DNA from: Pseudomonas sp. AB6
Lineage (GTDB): Bacteria > Pseudomonadota > Gammaproteobacteria > Pseudomonadales > Pseudomonadaceae
Assembly (NCBI RefSeq): GCF_034314105.1
Contig: NZ_JAVIWJ010000001.1
Location: 1,303,501 to 1,367,500, forward strand
Direction: 5' to 3'
Length of the DNA stretch: 64,000 nucleotides
Shown here piece by piece: positions 33,461 through 42,615 of this stretch. The stretch's first letter is position 1. Every line of letters starts with the position of its first letter. The position numbers and the translations under genes are program-made. Below the pieces are notes generated by a model. The model made no database searches and was not told the origin of the DNA. It saw nothing but the letters and a program-made list of their open reading frames with translations.

Positions 33461-33667
33461 ATGACAGCGCCCACCTCGCTTGCCTCGGAAATCAGTCGTG
33501 CCGTGGCAGCTCTTCCAGCAAATGTGTGCGACGGTGGTGAAGTTCTGACGGTTGGTGTTGATATCGCGCAAAACCGTGTTGAGTTTGAGATTTTCGCATG
33601 GGGTCTTGAAAGCCGATTGGCGTTCAAGTCTCCATCTGTTCGAGTGGCCTGTGGCGATAAGTCGTAA
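33461..33667 (+). CDS. Prophage protein, unknown (68 aa)
   Basis: MTAPTSLASEISRAVAALPA... with a beta-rich middle (VEFEIFAWGLESRLAFKSPS). Its stop overlaps the next ATG (TAATG). No function recognised. Confidence 0.55.
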   Translation: MTAPTSLASEISRAVAALPANVCDGGEVLTVGVDIAQNRVEFEIFAWGLESRLAFKSPSVRVACGDKS

Positions 33668-34332
33668 TGGCGAGCCCAATGGATATTTCCGTTCGCGCCA
33701 ATGTGAAGGATCTTCAGAAGACGCTCACGGCGCTGGCAAATAAACAGATCAAGTTCGCAACAGCACTGGCACTGACCACTATTGCCAAGGAAGTCCAGGC
33801 GGATGAGATCCACAACATCTCTCTGGTGTTCAAAAAGCCTAAGCCGTTCACGCAGAAGTCTGTAGGTGTGAAGGGCGCCCGCAAAGACAACCTCACAGCT
33901 ATCGTATTCGTTCGGCCCATTGCAGCGAAGTACTTGGAGCCATACGAAGTCGGTGGACTGCACGTGCTGTCCGGTCGAGCACTGCTCAACCCCAAAGACA
34001 TCAAGCTCAACGCTTACGGTCAGTTGCCACGCAATGTGCTGGAACGACTCAAGGCTCGCAAAGACATCTTCATTGGCCCAGTTAAAACCAAGTCTGGATC
34101 GGTGAATGGAGTCTGGCAACGGATACCACCGAAGGAAGGACAGAAGGCAAGGCGTGGACGAGCAGCATCAGTCGCACAGCCAGGCCATTTGAAACTAATC
34201 ATTCGCTTCGGTGACCCGATCATTGTGAACAAGCGGTTGAACTACCGAAGTCGCGCTCAGGCTATCGTCAATCGTCGCTTCAATGCGGTGTTCGGTGACG
34301 CCATGGCCAAGGCTCTGGCGACCGCGAAATGA
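33667..34332 (+). CDS. Putative phage structural protein (221 aa)
   Basis: A basic protein: LQKTLTALANKQIKFATALALTTIAKEVQ, NISLVFKKPKPFTQKSVGVK, ending IIVNKRLNYRSRAQAIVNRR. The early part (all-alpha then FKKPKPFT) resembles phage tail or morphogenesis proteins that begin with an ALTRTAK-type helix. Its place before terminase is unusual. Not firmly identified. Confidence 0.55.
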   Translation: MASPMDISVRANVKDLQKTLTALANKQIKFATALALTTIAKEVQADEIHNISLVFKKPKPFTQKSVGVKGARKDNLTAIVFVRPIAAKYLEPYEVGGLHVLSGRALLNPKDIKLNAYGQLPRNVLERLKARKDIFIGPVKTKSGSVNGVWQRIPPKEGQKARRGRAASVAQPGHLKLIIRFGDPIIVNKRLNYRSRAQAIVNRRFNAVFGDAMAKALATAK

Positions 34333-34462
34333 CAGGGTTTCGCACTAAGATGGTGCCGGCGGGAGGAGGGTACCCCCCCCATACCTGGGTCCTTCCTCGC
34401 CCTTCTGACATCAAGGGCATTGCGCGCCTCGGTGCACAACGAGCTACGAATTTTTTCAATTT

Positions 34463-34716
34463 GGGTAACAGGTAACAAAATATCCCATGAATCAAAGCGA
34501 ATTTGCGGCACTCCACGGCGTCAGTCGAAAGACCGTGACTAAGTGGAAGGACCGTGGCTGGCTTGTGTTTGAGGGCAAAGAGCTTAACGTTGATGCTTCA
34601 AATTTGCTGATTGCAAAGTATCGTCGCGACGGCATTGAAGTTGTTACCCAAGCTGATTTGGGTAACAACTCAAACACCGGTCCGGCGCCTGTTACCCGCG
34701 CATCCGCCAGGGTAAC
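34463..34716. repeat. Cluster of GGTAAC sites, candidate terminase recognition region
   Basis: GGTAAC occurs six times within 254 bases: + strand at 34463 (GGGTAAC), 34471, 34660 and 34710; minus strand (GTTACCC) at 34643 and 34691. It starts just upstream of the Nu1-like terminase gene and continues inside it. Lambda cosB also has repeated terminase-binding sites next to Nu1. Confidence 0.5.
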
Positions 34717-35065
34717 AGTCAAGGAAGGCGAAACGGTCGAGCAGGCTACGACGCGCATCTTGATTGCGATTGGCGCGGATATGAATGTCGACGAGGCAAA
34801 GCGGGTTAAGGAAAACTATCTAGCTCTGCGTGAGCAACTGGAATATGACCGCGAAGCTCGCTTAGTTGTCGCTGTCGAGGACGTGATCCGGGCGGTGGGT
34901 GTGGAATACGCCAGGGTGCGCAGTCGCCTGTTGTCTATTCCATCGGAGCACGCTCCTCGTATCCACCGCCTGAAGACCGTATTGGAGATACAAGACGCGC
35001 TGCACGGAATTATTGTCGAAGCGCTTGAGGAGTTGACCCGTGATCGAGATGGGATCAGCACCTGA
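34487..35065 (+). CDS. Terminase small subunit (Nu1-like)
   Basis: A 192-residue protein. The N-terminal winged HTH reads NQSEFAALHGVSRKTVTKWK, DRGWLVFEGKELNVDASNLL, like lambda Nu1. The C-terminus (ENYLALREQLEYDREARLVV and IVEALEELTRDRD) is the coiled region that contacts the large subunit. It should bind the packaging site; the GGTAAC cluster overlaps its 5' part. It overlaps the large-subunit gene by 26 bp. Confidence 0.85.
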   Translation: MNQSEFAALHGVSRKTVTKWKDRGWLVFEGKELNVDASNLLIAKYRRDGIEVVTQADLGNNSNTGPAPVTRASARVTVKEGETVEQATTRILIAIGADMNVDEAKRVKENYLALREQLEYDREARLVVAVEDVIRAVGVEYARVRSRLLSIPSEHAPRIHRLKTVLEIQDALHGIIVEALEELTRDRDGIST

Positions 35066-37034
35066 AGGACGTCGGTACGCCGAGGGCTACACTGCTCTGC
35101 AAGCTGGTTTGTTTGATGCGCGTCGTCGAAATATTCAGCCGCCGCCTAAGTTAAGCCTCAGTCAGTGGGCTGATCGCCACGCGATGCTTTCCCCGGAAAC
35201 AAGCGCGCAGACCGGACGTTTCCATGCGTTCCCTTATCAAAACGGGATCATGGATGCAATCACAGACCCAACCGTAGAAATGGTTTCTGTTCAGAAGTCG
35301 GCACGGGTTGGATACACCAAAATCATGGACCACGTCGCCGGGTTTCACATTCACCAGGATCCGGCCCCTATCCTTGTGGTTCAGCCACGGGTAGAGGATG
35401 CCGAGGACTATAGCGTTACCGAAATTGAGCCGATGTTGCGCGACACGCCTGTGCTTGCCGAAATCACAGGCGACCTGAAACGGAAGGACTCGCGGCAAAA
35501 GATCGCCAAGCGAATCTTCCGTAACGGCGCCTCGATTTCATTCGTGGGCGCAAACAGCCCAGGCGGGTTTCGTCGGATAACTGCTCGCGTGGTGCTGTTC
35601 GATGAAGTCGACGGCTATCCGATAATGGGCGCCGGTAAGGAAGGCGACCAAATCAAGCTGGGCATCAAGCGCACCGAGTCGTTCTGGAATCGAAAGATCA
35701 TCTTGGGCAGTACGCCCACGGTGAAGGGCGAGAGCCGAATTGAAAAAAGCTACGCCAACAGTGACCAGCGAAGATATTACGTGCCCTGCCCACATTGCGG
35801 CGAGTACCAGGTTCTTGAGTGGGGCGGTCCTGACACGCCTTACGGGATGAAGTGGGATAAAGACGAAAACGGGATTGGCATTCCGGAAAGCGTGTTCTAC
35901 GTGTGCCGGGCTACCGCCTGCATGATCTTCGAAACCGATAAAGAAGAAATGATTGGTCGCGGAGAGTGGCGAGCCGCCAAGCCGTTCAAGGGGCATGCGG
36001 GATTTCACATTTGGGCGGCTTATAGCCTGTTTGTGAACGCTGCCTGGCGAAACCTGGTTGCCGAGTGGCTAGAGGTCAAAGACGACCCACTCATGCGCCA
36101 GACCTTCGTCAACCTGGTGCTTGGCGAAACCTATGAGGATCGGGGTGATCGCGCCTTACAGGAAAGCAAGCTCACCGAGCGATGCGAGGTGTGGGGCTCA
36201 GAGGTACCCGACGGAGTCGCAGTGATAACGGTGGGAGTAGATACCCAGGATGATCGCTTTGAATGCGAAGTGGTCGGCTGGGGCACCAACGAGGAAAGCT
36301 GGTCCATAGATTTCGAGGTTATCCATGGCGACATGGAAACCCCTGATATCTGGAATCGGCTGGATGCTTACCTGAAAAGAATCTGGTACCGGGCAGATGG
36401 TCGCGGCTTTGAAATCATGGCGGTGTGTCATGACTCTGGCGGCCACCACTCGCAAAAAGTCTATGACTTTTCCAAAGCGCGAATCGGTCGTCGGATATGG
36501 GCGATCAGGGGTGAGTCGGCGGTGGGCGGTAAGCGCTCACCGGTATGGCCAACCAAGACACCCAGCCGCCGTAATAAATCAGCGTTCAGGCCCGTGATAA
36601 TTGGCGTGAACGCCGCGAAAGATTCGGTTAGGTCGCGGCTCCACCAGGTCGAACACGGTCCGGGCTATATGCACTTCCCGACCGAAAGAGACATTAACTA
36701 TTTCGCGCAACTTACCTCTGAGCGGTCCGTACGCAAGACGTCTGGCGGACAGACCTACCGAGTGTGGGAATTGCCACCGGGCCGGGCAAACGAGGCGCTC
36801 GACTGTCGCGTTTATGCCTATGCAGCGCTTTGCGGTCTTTTGCACGCGGGCCTGAAGCTGAACAAGCGTGCCGAAGAAGTTAACGCCTCGATTGGTATCC
36901 CCGTCTTCCGGCCGCCACTGACTGATGAGGTCGATGCGCAACCTGTTGCGGCTCAAAAACCCGAAAAGACCGGACCATCGATCACACAGCCCGACGCGCC
37001 TGTACGCAACAAGCCTAAACGCCGCCTGGCTTAA
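35040..37034 (+). CDS. Terminase large subunit (lambda GpA family)
   Basis: A 664-residue protein close to GpA length. N-terminal SLSQWADRHAMLSPETSAQTGRF; ATPase with the Walker-A-like VQKSARVGYTKI and Walker B VVLFDEVDGYP; CPHCGEYQVLEWGG (zinc-like pair); nuclease part with the acidic residue in VGVDTQDDRFE. It cuts and translocates concatemeric DNA. GTG 35040 is preferred because GAGGAG lies eight bases upstream; ATG 35049 is an alternative. Confidence 0.95.
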   Translation: MIEMGSAPEGRRYAEGYTALQAGLFDARRRNIQPPPKLSLSQWADRHAMLSPETSAQTGRFHAFPYQNGIMDAITDPTVEMVSVQKSARVGYTKIMDHVAGFHIHQDPAPILVVQPRVEDAEDYSVTEIEPMLRDTPVLAEITGDLKRKDSRQKIAKRIFRNGASISFVGANSPGGFRRITARVVLFDEVDGYPIMGAGKEGDQIKLGIKRTESFWNRKIILGSTPTVKGESRIEKSYANSDQRRYYVPCPHCGEYQVLEWGGPDTPYGMKWDKDENGIGIPESVFYVCRATACMIFETDKEEMIGRGEWRAAKPFKGHAGFHIWAAYSLFVNAAWRNLVAEWLEVKDDPLMRQTFVNLVLGETYEDRGDRALQESKLTERCEVWGSEVPDGVAVITVGVDTQDDRFECEVVGWGTNEESWSIDFEVIHGDMETPDIWNRLDAYLKRIWYRADGRGFEIMAVCHDSGGHHSQKVYDFSKARIGRRIWAIRGESAVGGKRSPVWPTKTPSRRNKSAFRPVIIGVNAAKDSVRSRLHQVEHGPGYMHFPTERDINYFAQLTSERSVRKTSGGQTYRVWELPPGRANEALDCRVYAYAALCGLLHAGLKLNKRAEEVNASIGIPVFRPPLTDEVDAQPVAAQKPEKTGPSITQPDAPVRNKPKRRLA

Positions 37035-37054
37035 CCCATTCACGGAGTACGACC

Positions 37055-37324
37055 ATGGCCCGATTCAATCCATCCAGTAGTTTGCTGGCGGGCATGCCTC
37101 GCAACCAATTGCAGGTATCGCTGCAAAACGCTCAACAGGCCTATCTACAACTCTCATCTGGCGGGAAGGTTGAAAGCGCGTCTTACACGCAAGGCGATGG
37201 CGCTAAAAGTGTGACCTACCGCCAGTCCAACATTGCCGAACTTGCCAATGTTATTCAGATGCTCCAACAACAGTTGGGTCTTGTCGCTCGGCCGCGTCGT
37301 CCAATCACGTTCAGGTTCCAATAA
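37055..37324 (+). CDS. gpW-like head-tail joining protein
   Basis: An 89-residue protein. LQNAQQAYLQLSSGGKVESA, SYTQGDGAKSVTYRQSNIAE, LANVIQMLQQQLG matches the gpW pattern. It lies between terminase and portal, as in lambda, and plugs the portal after packaging. Confidence 0.88.
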   Translation: MARFNPSSSLLAGMPRNQLQVSLQNAQQAYLQLSSGGKVESASYTQGDGAKSVTYRQSNIAELANVIQMLQQQLGLVARPRRPITFRFQ

Positions 37325-38976
37325 TGAATAAGCCCGTATCGATTGTTGGGCTGGACGGTTTACCAATACAGCCGTTACGCGCAGGCCGGTCGAAAATGCT
37401 GGCGCCGGGCGGTAATGCGCCCTATGACGCCGCCGATATCCACGGTGAGCACGTCGTAGGATGGCGCCCGTACCTGGGTTCGCCAGATGGCGAAATCAAC
37501 ATGTACCGGGACCGCATCGTGTCCCGCGTCCGGGATCTGGTCCGCAACGATGGCTGGGCCTCGGGCGCAGTTACACGAATTCTCGACAATGCAATTGGTG
37601 GCCACTTCCGTCCACTGATCAAGCCGGACTGGCGCGCACTTGCGGCGTACACCGGTAAAAAAGCATTCGACGCGACCTGGGCGCATGAGTTTGCCCAGGT
37701 CGCCAGCGCAAACTATCGCTCTTGGTCACTTGATCAAGGCCGCTACTGCGATGCTCAGCGTGCGCTGACGATCACCCAGATGATGCGCCTGGCCTTTCGG
37801 CACAAGCTGATCGATGGCGACTCGTTGATGCAGGTCTGTTACATCCCCGAGCGCATTGGTCACGGGCGCGCCAGGTATGCAACAGCTATTCAGCTGATTG
37901 ATCCGGACCGATTGAGCAACCCACAGCAACAGTTCGATTCGAACTCGTCACGCGGTGGCGTAGTTGTTGATGAGTTTGGGGCGGCCCAGGCGTACTGGAT
38001 TCGCAAGGCCCACCAAGGGGATTGGTGGGCGGCTGCCGACAGCCTTACTTGGGAGAAAATCCCACGGGAAACGGAGTGGGGGCGGCCGATGATCATTCAC
38101 GACTACGACCATGATCGCGCCTCTCAGCACCGCGGCGGTACCGGTATTTTCGCGCCGATTCTGCAGCGAATGAAGATGCTGGCCAAATACGACGCGGTTG
38201 AGTTGGATGCCGCAGTAATCAACTCGATATTCGGTGCTTATATCGAAAGCCCGTTTGACCACGGATTGGTATCTGAAGCGCTTGGCGATAGTGCCGATTT
38301 TTCTGGGTATCAGGATCAGCGAGCGGATTTTCACGATGAGCGCAAAACTATGCTCGGCGAATCTCGGTTGCCGATTCTGTTCCCTGGCGAAAAGATCAAT
38401 GCCGTAACCGCGACTCGCCCTAACGCGAACTTCGCCGGTTTCGAGAAATCGTTTTTGCGCAACTTTGCCGCCCAGACCGGTCTGTCCGCGCAGCAGATGT
38501 CGCACGACTGGTCGGATACAAACTACAGCTCTGCACGTGGTGCCTTGCTTGAGGCTTTCAAAACCCTGAACCGTCGGCGCGGAGATTTCTCCGCGAACAC
38601 TGCCCAGCCGGTGCTTGGCTGTTTCATGGAGGAATCCATGGAGGTCGACGATTACCCGATGCCGCTTGGTGCGCCTCCTTTCATGGAGTGCCGGGCGATG
38701 TATTCCCGCGCCGAATGGATGGGACCGGCGCGCGGCTGGATTGATCCGGTGGCAGAAAAGCAAGGCGCGGTTCTCGGTATGGATGCCGGGCTCTCCACTT
38801 TGCAGATGGAATGCATGGAGCAGGGGCTCGACTACGAAGAAGTGCTCGAGCAGCGCAAGCGCGAAATCGACAAGTTCGCGGAGCTGGGCATCCCGGCGCC
38901 GACGTGGGCCGGCATGCAAATACCTGGCGGATACACAACGGCAGATGAGTCCATTCAAAAACCGAGGCCTGAATAA
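37324..38976 (+). CDS. Portal protein (lambda gpB family)
   Basis: A 550-residue protein: MYRDRIVSRVRDLVRNDGWA, SGAVTRILDNAIGG, HKLIDGDSLMQVCYIP, GAYIESPFDH, FAAQTGLSAQQMSHDWSDTN, YSSARGALLEAFKTLNRRR. These are typical of the lambda portal family. The dodecameric ring is the DNA channel and head-tail vertex. Start is ATG overlapping the gpW-like stop by one base. Confidence 0.95.
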   Translation: MNKPVSIVGLDGLPIQPLRAGRSKMLAPGGNAPYDAADIHGEHVVGWRPYLGSPDGEINMYRDRIVSRVRDLVRNDGWASGAVTRILDNAIGGHFRPLIKPDWRALAAYTGKKAFDATWAHEFAQVASANYRSWSLDQGRYCDAQRALTITQMMRLAFRHKLIDGDSLMQVCYIPERIGHGRARYATAIQLIDPDRLSNPQQQFDSNSSRGGVVVDEFGAAQAYWIRKAHQGDWWAAADSLTWEKIPRETEWGRPMIIHDYDHDRASQHRGGTGIFAPILQRMKMLAKYDAVELDAAVINSIFGAYIESPFDHGLVSEALGDSADFSGYQDQRADFHDERKTMLGESRLPILFPGEKINAVTATRPNANFAGFEKSFLRNFAAQTGLSAQQMSHDWSDTNYSSARGALLEAFKTLNRRRGDFSANTAQPVLGCFMEESMEVDDYPMPLGAPPFMECRAMYSRAEWMGPARGWIDPVAEKQGAVLGMDAGLSTLQMECMEQGLDYEEVLEQRKREIDKFAELGIPAPTWAGMQIPGGYTTADESIQKPRPE

Positions 38977-39854
38977 TGCATTTTGGACATCTTGCTCAGC
39001 GGCTCTTTAATGTGCCCGTGGCCATCCGCCCTGAAAAGGCCGAAGTCATCATGGCCGCGCTTGCCGAGCGCATGGGCATCGGTCGAATGATGAGGGTCGG
39101 CGGTGACGCCATCGATATGACCCCGATGGCCATGGAAGGCGAGGGCTACAGCTACGCGGATCGCGAGTCCCGAGACACTGGTTACGACCTGGTGGGAAAT
39201 ATCGCAATTATTCCGATCCACGGCACGCTAGTGCAGAAAACCGGATGTCTTCGCCCGTGGAGCGGGATGACCGGTTACGACGGTATCCGCCAGGCATTCT
39301 TGACCGCGATGTACGACCCAAACGTCGCCGCCGTCGTGCTGGATGTTGATTCGCCTGGTGGCGAGGTCTCCGGCTGCTTCGACCTGGTTGACATGATTTA
39401 CGAAGCTCGAGGCAGTAAGCCGATCTGGTCAATTCTCAACGAGTCAGCCTATTCAGCCGCTTACGCAATCGCCAGTGCTGCGGATCGCATCTACGTACCT
39501 CGCACGGGCGGTACAGGCTCTATTGGTGTTATCTGCATGCATGTGGATTTCTCCAAAGCGCTGACCGAGGCGGGTATCCAGGTGACGTTTATCACCTATG
39601 GCGACCGCAAGGCTGATGGTCACTCAGAGATTGCGTTGAGCTCTGAGGCGCTGGGTCGCTTCCAGACCGACATCAACACCATGGGTGAGCTGTTCGTTGA
39701 AACAGTTGCCCGCAACCGAAACATCGCAACCAGCAAGGTGCGCGATACGCAAGCCGGTACTTATCTCGGCGCCGCCGGGGTGTCCGCCGGTCTTGCCGAT
39801 GCTGTCGCGGCGCCTGATGCCGCTTTCCGGGCGCTGCTTTCTAAGCTGGCCTAG
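38976..39854 (+). CDS. S49-family prohead protease (gpC-like)
   Basis: A 292-residue ClpP/S49-type serine protease: VVLDVDSPGGEVSGCFDLVD, nucleophile Ser in NESAYSAAYAIAS, RTGGTGSIGVI, and catalytic Lys in YGDRKADGHSE. It processes scaffold and capsid during head maturation. It starts at TAATG from the portal gene. Unlike lambda gpC, the scaffold here is a separate gene downstream. Confidence 0.92.
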   Translation: MHFGHLAQRLFNVPVAIRPEKAEVIMAALAERMGIGRMMRVGGDAIDMTPMAMEGEGYSYADRESRDTGYDLVGNIAIIPIHGTLVQKTGCLRPWSGMTGYDGIRQAFLTAMYDPNVAAVVLDVDSPGGEVSGCFDLVDMIYEARGSKPIWSILNESAYSAAYAIASAADRIYVPRTGGTGSIGVICMHVDFSKALTEAGIQVTFITYGDRKADGHSEIALSSEALGRFQTDINTMGELFVETVARNRNIATSKVRDTQAGTYLGAAGVSAGLADAVAAPDAAFRALLSKLA

Positions 39855-39878
39855 CACCTACCTTTCGAGGAAACACCG

Positions 39879-40487
39879 ATGAACATGCGTACCAAATTGA
39901 GTGCGGCGATGCCGTTTGCCCATTTTTTCGGACTGACGTCGAGCGCCGAAGAAAAGGACGATGATGAGGACAAAAAAGCCAAACGCGCCAAGCGCGCCGA
40001 TGCAGATGAAAAGGACGATGAGAAGGACAAGGAAGGCAATGCGCGAGGGGCTAAGGCCGAAGACGACGATGACGACGAACTTGAGGACGATGACGACGAT
40101 AAAAAGGCTCGCAAAGCCAAGCGCCGTGGCGCTGACGGCGATGACGACATGGAGGACGGCGATGACGACGACAAGCCGAAGGGCAATCGCGCCACCGTTG
40201 CGGGCGAACGTGCTCGCTGTGCCCAGATCGTTGCTCATGGCATCAAGTCCGGCAATGTCGAGCAAGCATGCGTGTTCGCTTTCGACACAAGCATGTCCGC
40301 CGCTTCTGCAGTTAATGCGTTAACTGCCGCCGGCGCCTTGAGCGGTCAACGTGGCGGGTTGCGTGATCGCATGGCTACGGTCACCACGACTCATGTGGGC
40401 GCCGAAGGCGGTGGTCAGGCTCCAGCTGGCATGTCGCCAATGGCACAAAAAATCATTGCGGCGGCTGAGCGAGCTCAGGCCCGCTAA
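39879..40487 (+). CDS. Capsid assembly scaffold-like protein, highly charged
   Basis: A 202-residue protein. Residues about 24-115 are an alternating Asp/Glu and Lys/Arg low-complexity stretch (EDDDDDELEDDDDDKKARKA). The conserved end (ERARCAQIVAHGIKSGNVEQ) is like C-terminal parts of gpC/Nu3-type scaffolds. The position between protease and decoration gene supports scaffolding. Confidence 0.75.
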   Translation: MNMRTKLSAAMPFAHFFGLTSSAEEKDDDEDKKAKRAKRADADEKDDEKDKEGNARGAKAEDDDDDELEDDDDDKKARKAKRRGADGDDDMEDGDDDDKPKGNRATVAGERARCAQIVAHGIKSGNVEQACVFAFDTSMSAASAVNALTAAGALSGQRGGLRDRMATVTTTHVGAEGGGQAPAGMSPMAQKIIAAAERAQAR

Positions 40488-40523
40488 TTCCCGTCAGTCG
40501 ATCAAATTACGGAGATTTCCGGC

Positions 40524-41219
40524 ATGTCGCTCACCCCCAGCTCTATTCGTGACAACCCTCAACAGCCCGGCGTTCAGGCTCAGGTGTATATCCCTGATCA
40601 ACTGATCGCCGATGCTCGAAACCTGGTAACTCAGCCGATCTTGCTCGGCGCCGGCGTCTTGCAGCGCGGTACCGTGCTGGGCCAGCAGACCGTTAACCCC
40701 TTCCAAGCTACCGCGTCCTCGAGCAACACTGGCAACGGTACGCTGGGTGGTATCAGCGTCGGTACGGCTGTAGAGATCGGCGGCTACGTGTTGCTAGCCA
40801 CCAGTGCAACGACCTTCAGTGTCACGGACCCTGAAGGCGTATTGGTCGGAAACGCAACAGTTGGTACCGCGTTCACCAATATTGAAATCAACTTCACGCT
40901 GACGGCGGGTGGCACCGCATTCGCGGTGGGCGATACCTTCACCATCAACGTGTTTGATGTCGTCGGTACCTACATCCAGTGTGTCCGCACTGCATCTGAT
41001 GGCAGCCAGCTACCGGTGGCTGTGTTGGTCGACTATGCCGATGCATCTGCTGGCGCGGTCACTACCGGCGCTTACCTGGCTGGCGAACTTAATGTCGCTG
41101 CGCTGATTTACGACGCAAGTTGGAGTCTGCCTGGACTGGTTTCAGCAATGCGTCCATACGGCCTGTTCGCCAAGACTTCGGTCTCGGCAGCACCGCCGTC
41201 GAACAACCCGGCGCCGTAA
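40524..41219 (+). CDS. Head decoration protein (gpD-like)
   Basis: A 231-residue beta-rich protein starting SLTPSSIRDNPQQPGVQAQVY. The repeated Gly/Thr/Val stretches and the internal ILLGAGVLQRGTVLGQQT fit lambda-D-type decoration proteins. The position directly before the capsid gene supports it. Larger than lambda gpD (about 110 aa), with an inserted beta domain. Confidence 0.75.
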   Translation: MSLTPSSIRDNPQQPGVQAQVYIPDQLIADARNLVTQPILLGAGVLQRGTVLGQQTVNPFQATASSSNTGNGTLGGISVGTAVEIGGYVLLATSATTFSVTDPEGVLVGNATVGTAFTNIEINFTLTAGGTAFAVGDTFTINVFDVVGTYIQCVRTASDGSQLPVAVLVDYADASAGAVTTGAYLAGELNVAALIYDASWSLPGLVSAMRPYGLFAKTSVSAAPPSNNPAP

Positions 41220-41244
41220 TCGGGCCAATCCCAGATATCCCATA

Positions 41245-41268
41245 GCCCGCTAATCGCGGGTTTTTTTA
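41245..41268 (+). terminator. Hairpin terminator before the capsid gene
   Basis: CCCGC-TAATC-GCGGG followed by seven T, within the late operon. Confidence 0.8.
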
Positions 41269-41302
41269 TGGTTGAATTTGTAATTCCTTTTTGGAGAGGC
41301 TA

Positions 41303-42379
41303 ATGACCGCCGCCAGTTCTTTTCCCTATAGCACTACCGACCTGATCCAGGTCGTGCCCACGCTCAAGCGTTCGCAAAAATTTCTGCTCGATAAGTTTTT
41401 CCCGAACATTCAGGCTTCAGAAACCGAGTTCGTGGCGATTGATATCGACGTCGGCCTACGCCGCATGGCTCCGTTCGTCAGCCCGCTGGTACAAGGCAAG
41501 CTGGTTGAGCAACGTCGCTACCAAACCAACACGTACAAACCGGCCTACATCAAGGACAAGCGTGCGCCAGATCTGCGCAAGCCGATCATGCGCCAAATTG
41601 GTGAGCGCATCGGTGGCGGCGAGATGTCCGGCGCTGACCGTGAAATGGCAAACATCGCTTTCGAAATGGCCGACCAGATCGACATGCTCGACCGTCGCCT
41701 GGAATGGATGGCCGCATCTGCACTGCGCACCGGCAAAGTGATCATTGCAGGTGAAGGCTTCCCCACCGAGGTCGTAGACTTCGGGCGTGATGGGAAATTG
41801 ACTGTCGCCCTGACCGGCAACAATCAGTGGGGCATCAAAGGGAACTTCAACGCTGCTGGCCGCGATACTGTGCCAGCTGACACGATCGAAACCTGGCAAA
41901 CCCTGGTCCTGCAGTTGTCCGGGGCTCAGGTGACCGACATTGTGTTCACCACTTCGGCCTGGAAGGCTTTTTCCAACGACGAAAAAGTGTTCGGTGCTGT
42001 GTTCTTTCCGAAAGAATCAAGCGCTGGCGAAGTCAAAATTGCCCCAGAAATCGCACCGGGTGCGGTATCGAAAGGTCGCTGGGGTCAGTACAGCTTATGG
42101 CTGTACAACGATTGGTACATCGATGACAACGGCGTTGAGCAGCCGATGTTGCCCGACGGCACCATCTTGATGTCCGGCCCTGCGCTGATGGGCACCCGCG
42201 CATTCGGTTCGATTCTGGACCCGGCGTTTAATTACAAGGCCATGCCCTACGCGCCGAAGACTTGGGTCGAGAACGATCCTGCTCAGCGAATCATGCTGAT
42301 GCAGAGCTCGCCAATTGTTATCCCGAGCCGCGTTAACGCCTCCTTTTGCGCGACCGTCTGCGCTCCGGCGGCCAGCTAA
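41303..42379 (+). CDS. Major capsid protein (lambda gpE family)
   Basis: A 358-residue protein: VVPTLKRSQKFLLDKFFPNI, EFVAIDIDVGLRRMAPFVSP, YKPAYIKDKRAPDLRKPI, YNDWYIDDNGVEQPMLPDG, MPYAPKTWVENDP. It is the major capsid protein E pattern. Start ATG 41303 with GGAGAGG upstream. A terminator just before it suggests separate transcript level control. Confidence 0.95.
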   Translation: MTAASSFPYSTTDLIQVVPTLKRSQKFLLDKFFPNIQASETEFVAIDIDVGLRRMAPFVSPLVQGKLVEQRRYQTNTYKPAYIKDKRAPDLRKPIMRQIGERIGGGEMSGADREMANIAFEMADQIDMLDRRLEWMAASALRTGKVIIAGEGFPTEVVDFGRDGKLTVALTGNNQWGIKGNFNAAGRDTVPADTIETWQTLVLQLSGAQVTDIVFTTSAWKAFSNDEKVFGAVFFPKESSAGEVKIAPEIAPGAVSKGRWGQYSLWLYNDWYIDDNGVEQPMLPDGTILMSGPALMGTRAFGSILDPAFNYKAMPYAPKTWVENDPAQRIMLMQSSPIVIPSRVNASFCATVCAPAAS

Positions 42380-42615
42380 TGGCCGCGCCACAGGCGGGAC
42401 AGGGTGGAACGGTCGACGCTGTGGTGGCGCACGGACGGACCGTCGTCGATGTGACAGGGAAGCACATCGCGGCGGGCGAGACCGCGAAGGTGCTTAGCAA
42501 GGATGTCGAACGCCTTAAAGAGCTCGGCTTTCTTAGCGACGGCGTAGTCCAGGATGTGCGCCGCGAAGGTCCGCACATCTCGGTTACGGAAGGCCCGACC
42601 GTGAGGCTGGCGTGA
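42379..42615 (+). CDS. Small head protein (78 aa), gpFI-position
   Basis: MAAPQAGQGGTVDAVVAHGR ... with AKVLSKDVERLKELGFLSDG. ATG overlaps the capsid stop (TAATG). The position matches lambda FI, a packaging accessory, but the sequence is not clearly FI. Identity by location only. Confidence 0.55.
   Translation: MAAPQAGQGGTVDAVVAHGRTVVDVTGKHIAAGETAKVLSKDVERLKELGFLSDGVVQDVRREGPHISVTEGPTVRLA

Noticed and set aside
33406-34119. 237-residue minus-strand frame
   Set aside because: It covers the opposite strand of two well-coupled + genes and shows no domain; explained by reverse-frame codon bias.
37948-38958. 336-residue open frame on the minus strand across the portal gene
   Set aside because: It is antisense to a clear lambda-type portal, has no recognised domain and an Arg/His-rich composition typical of shadow frames.
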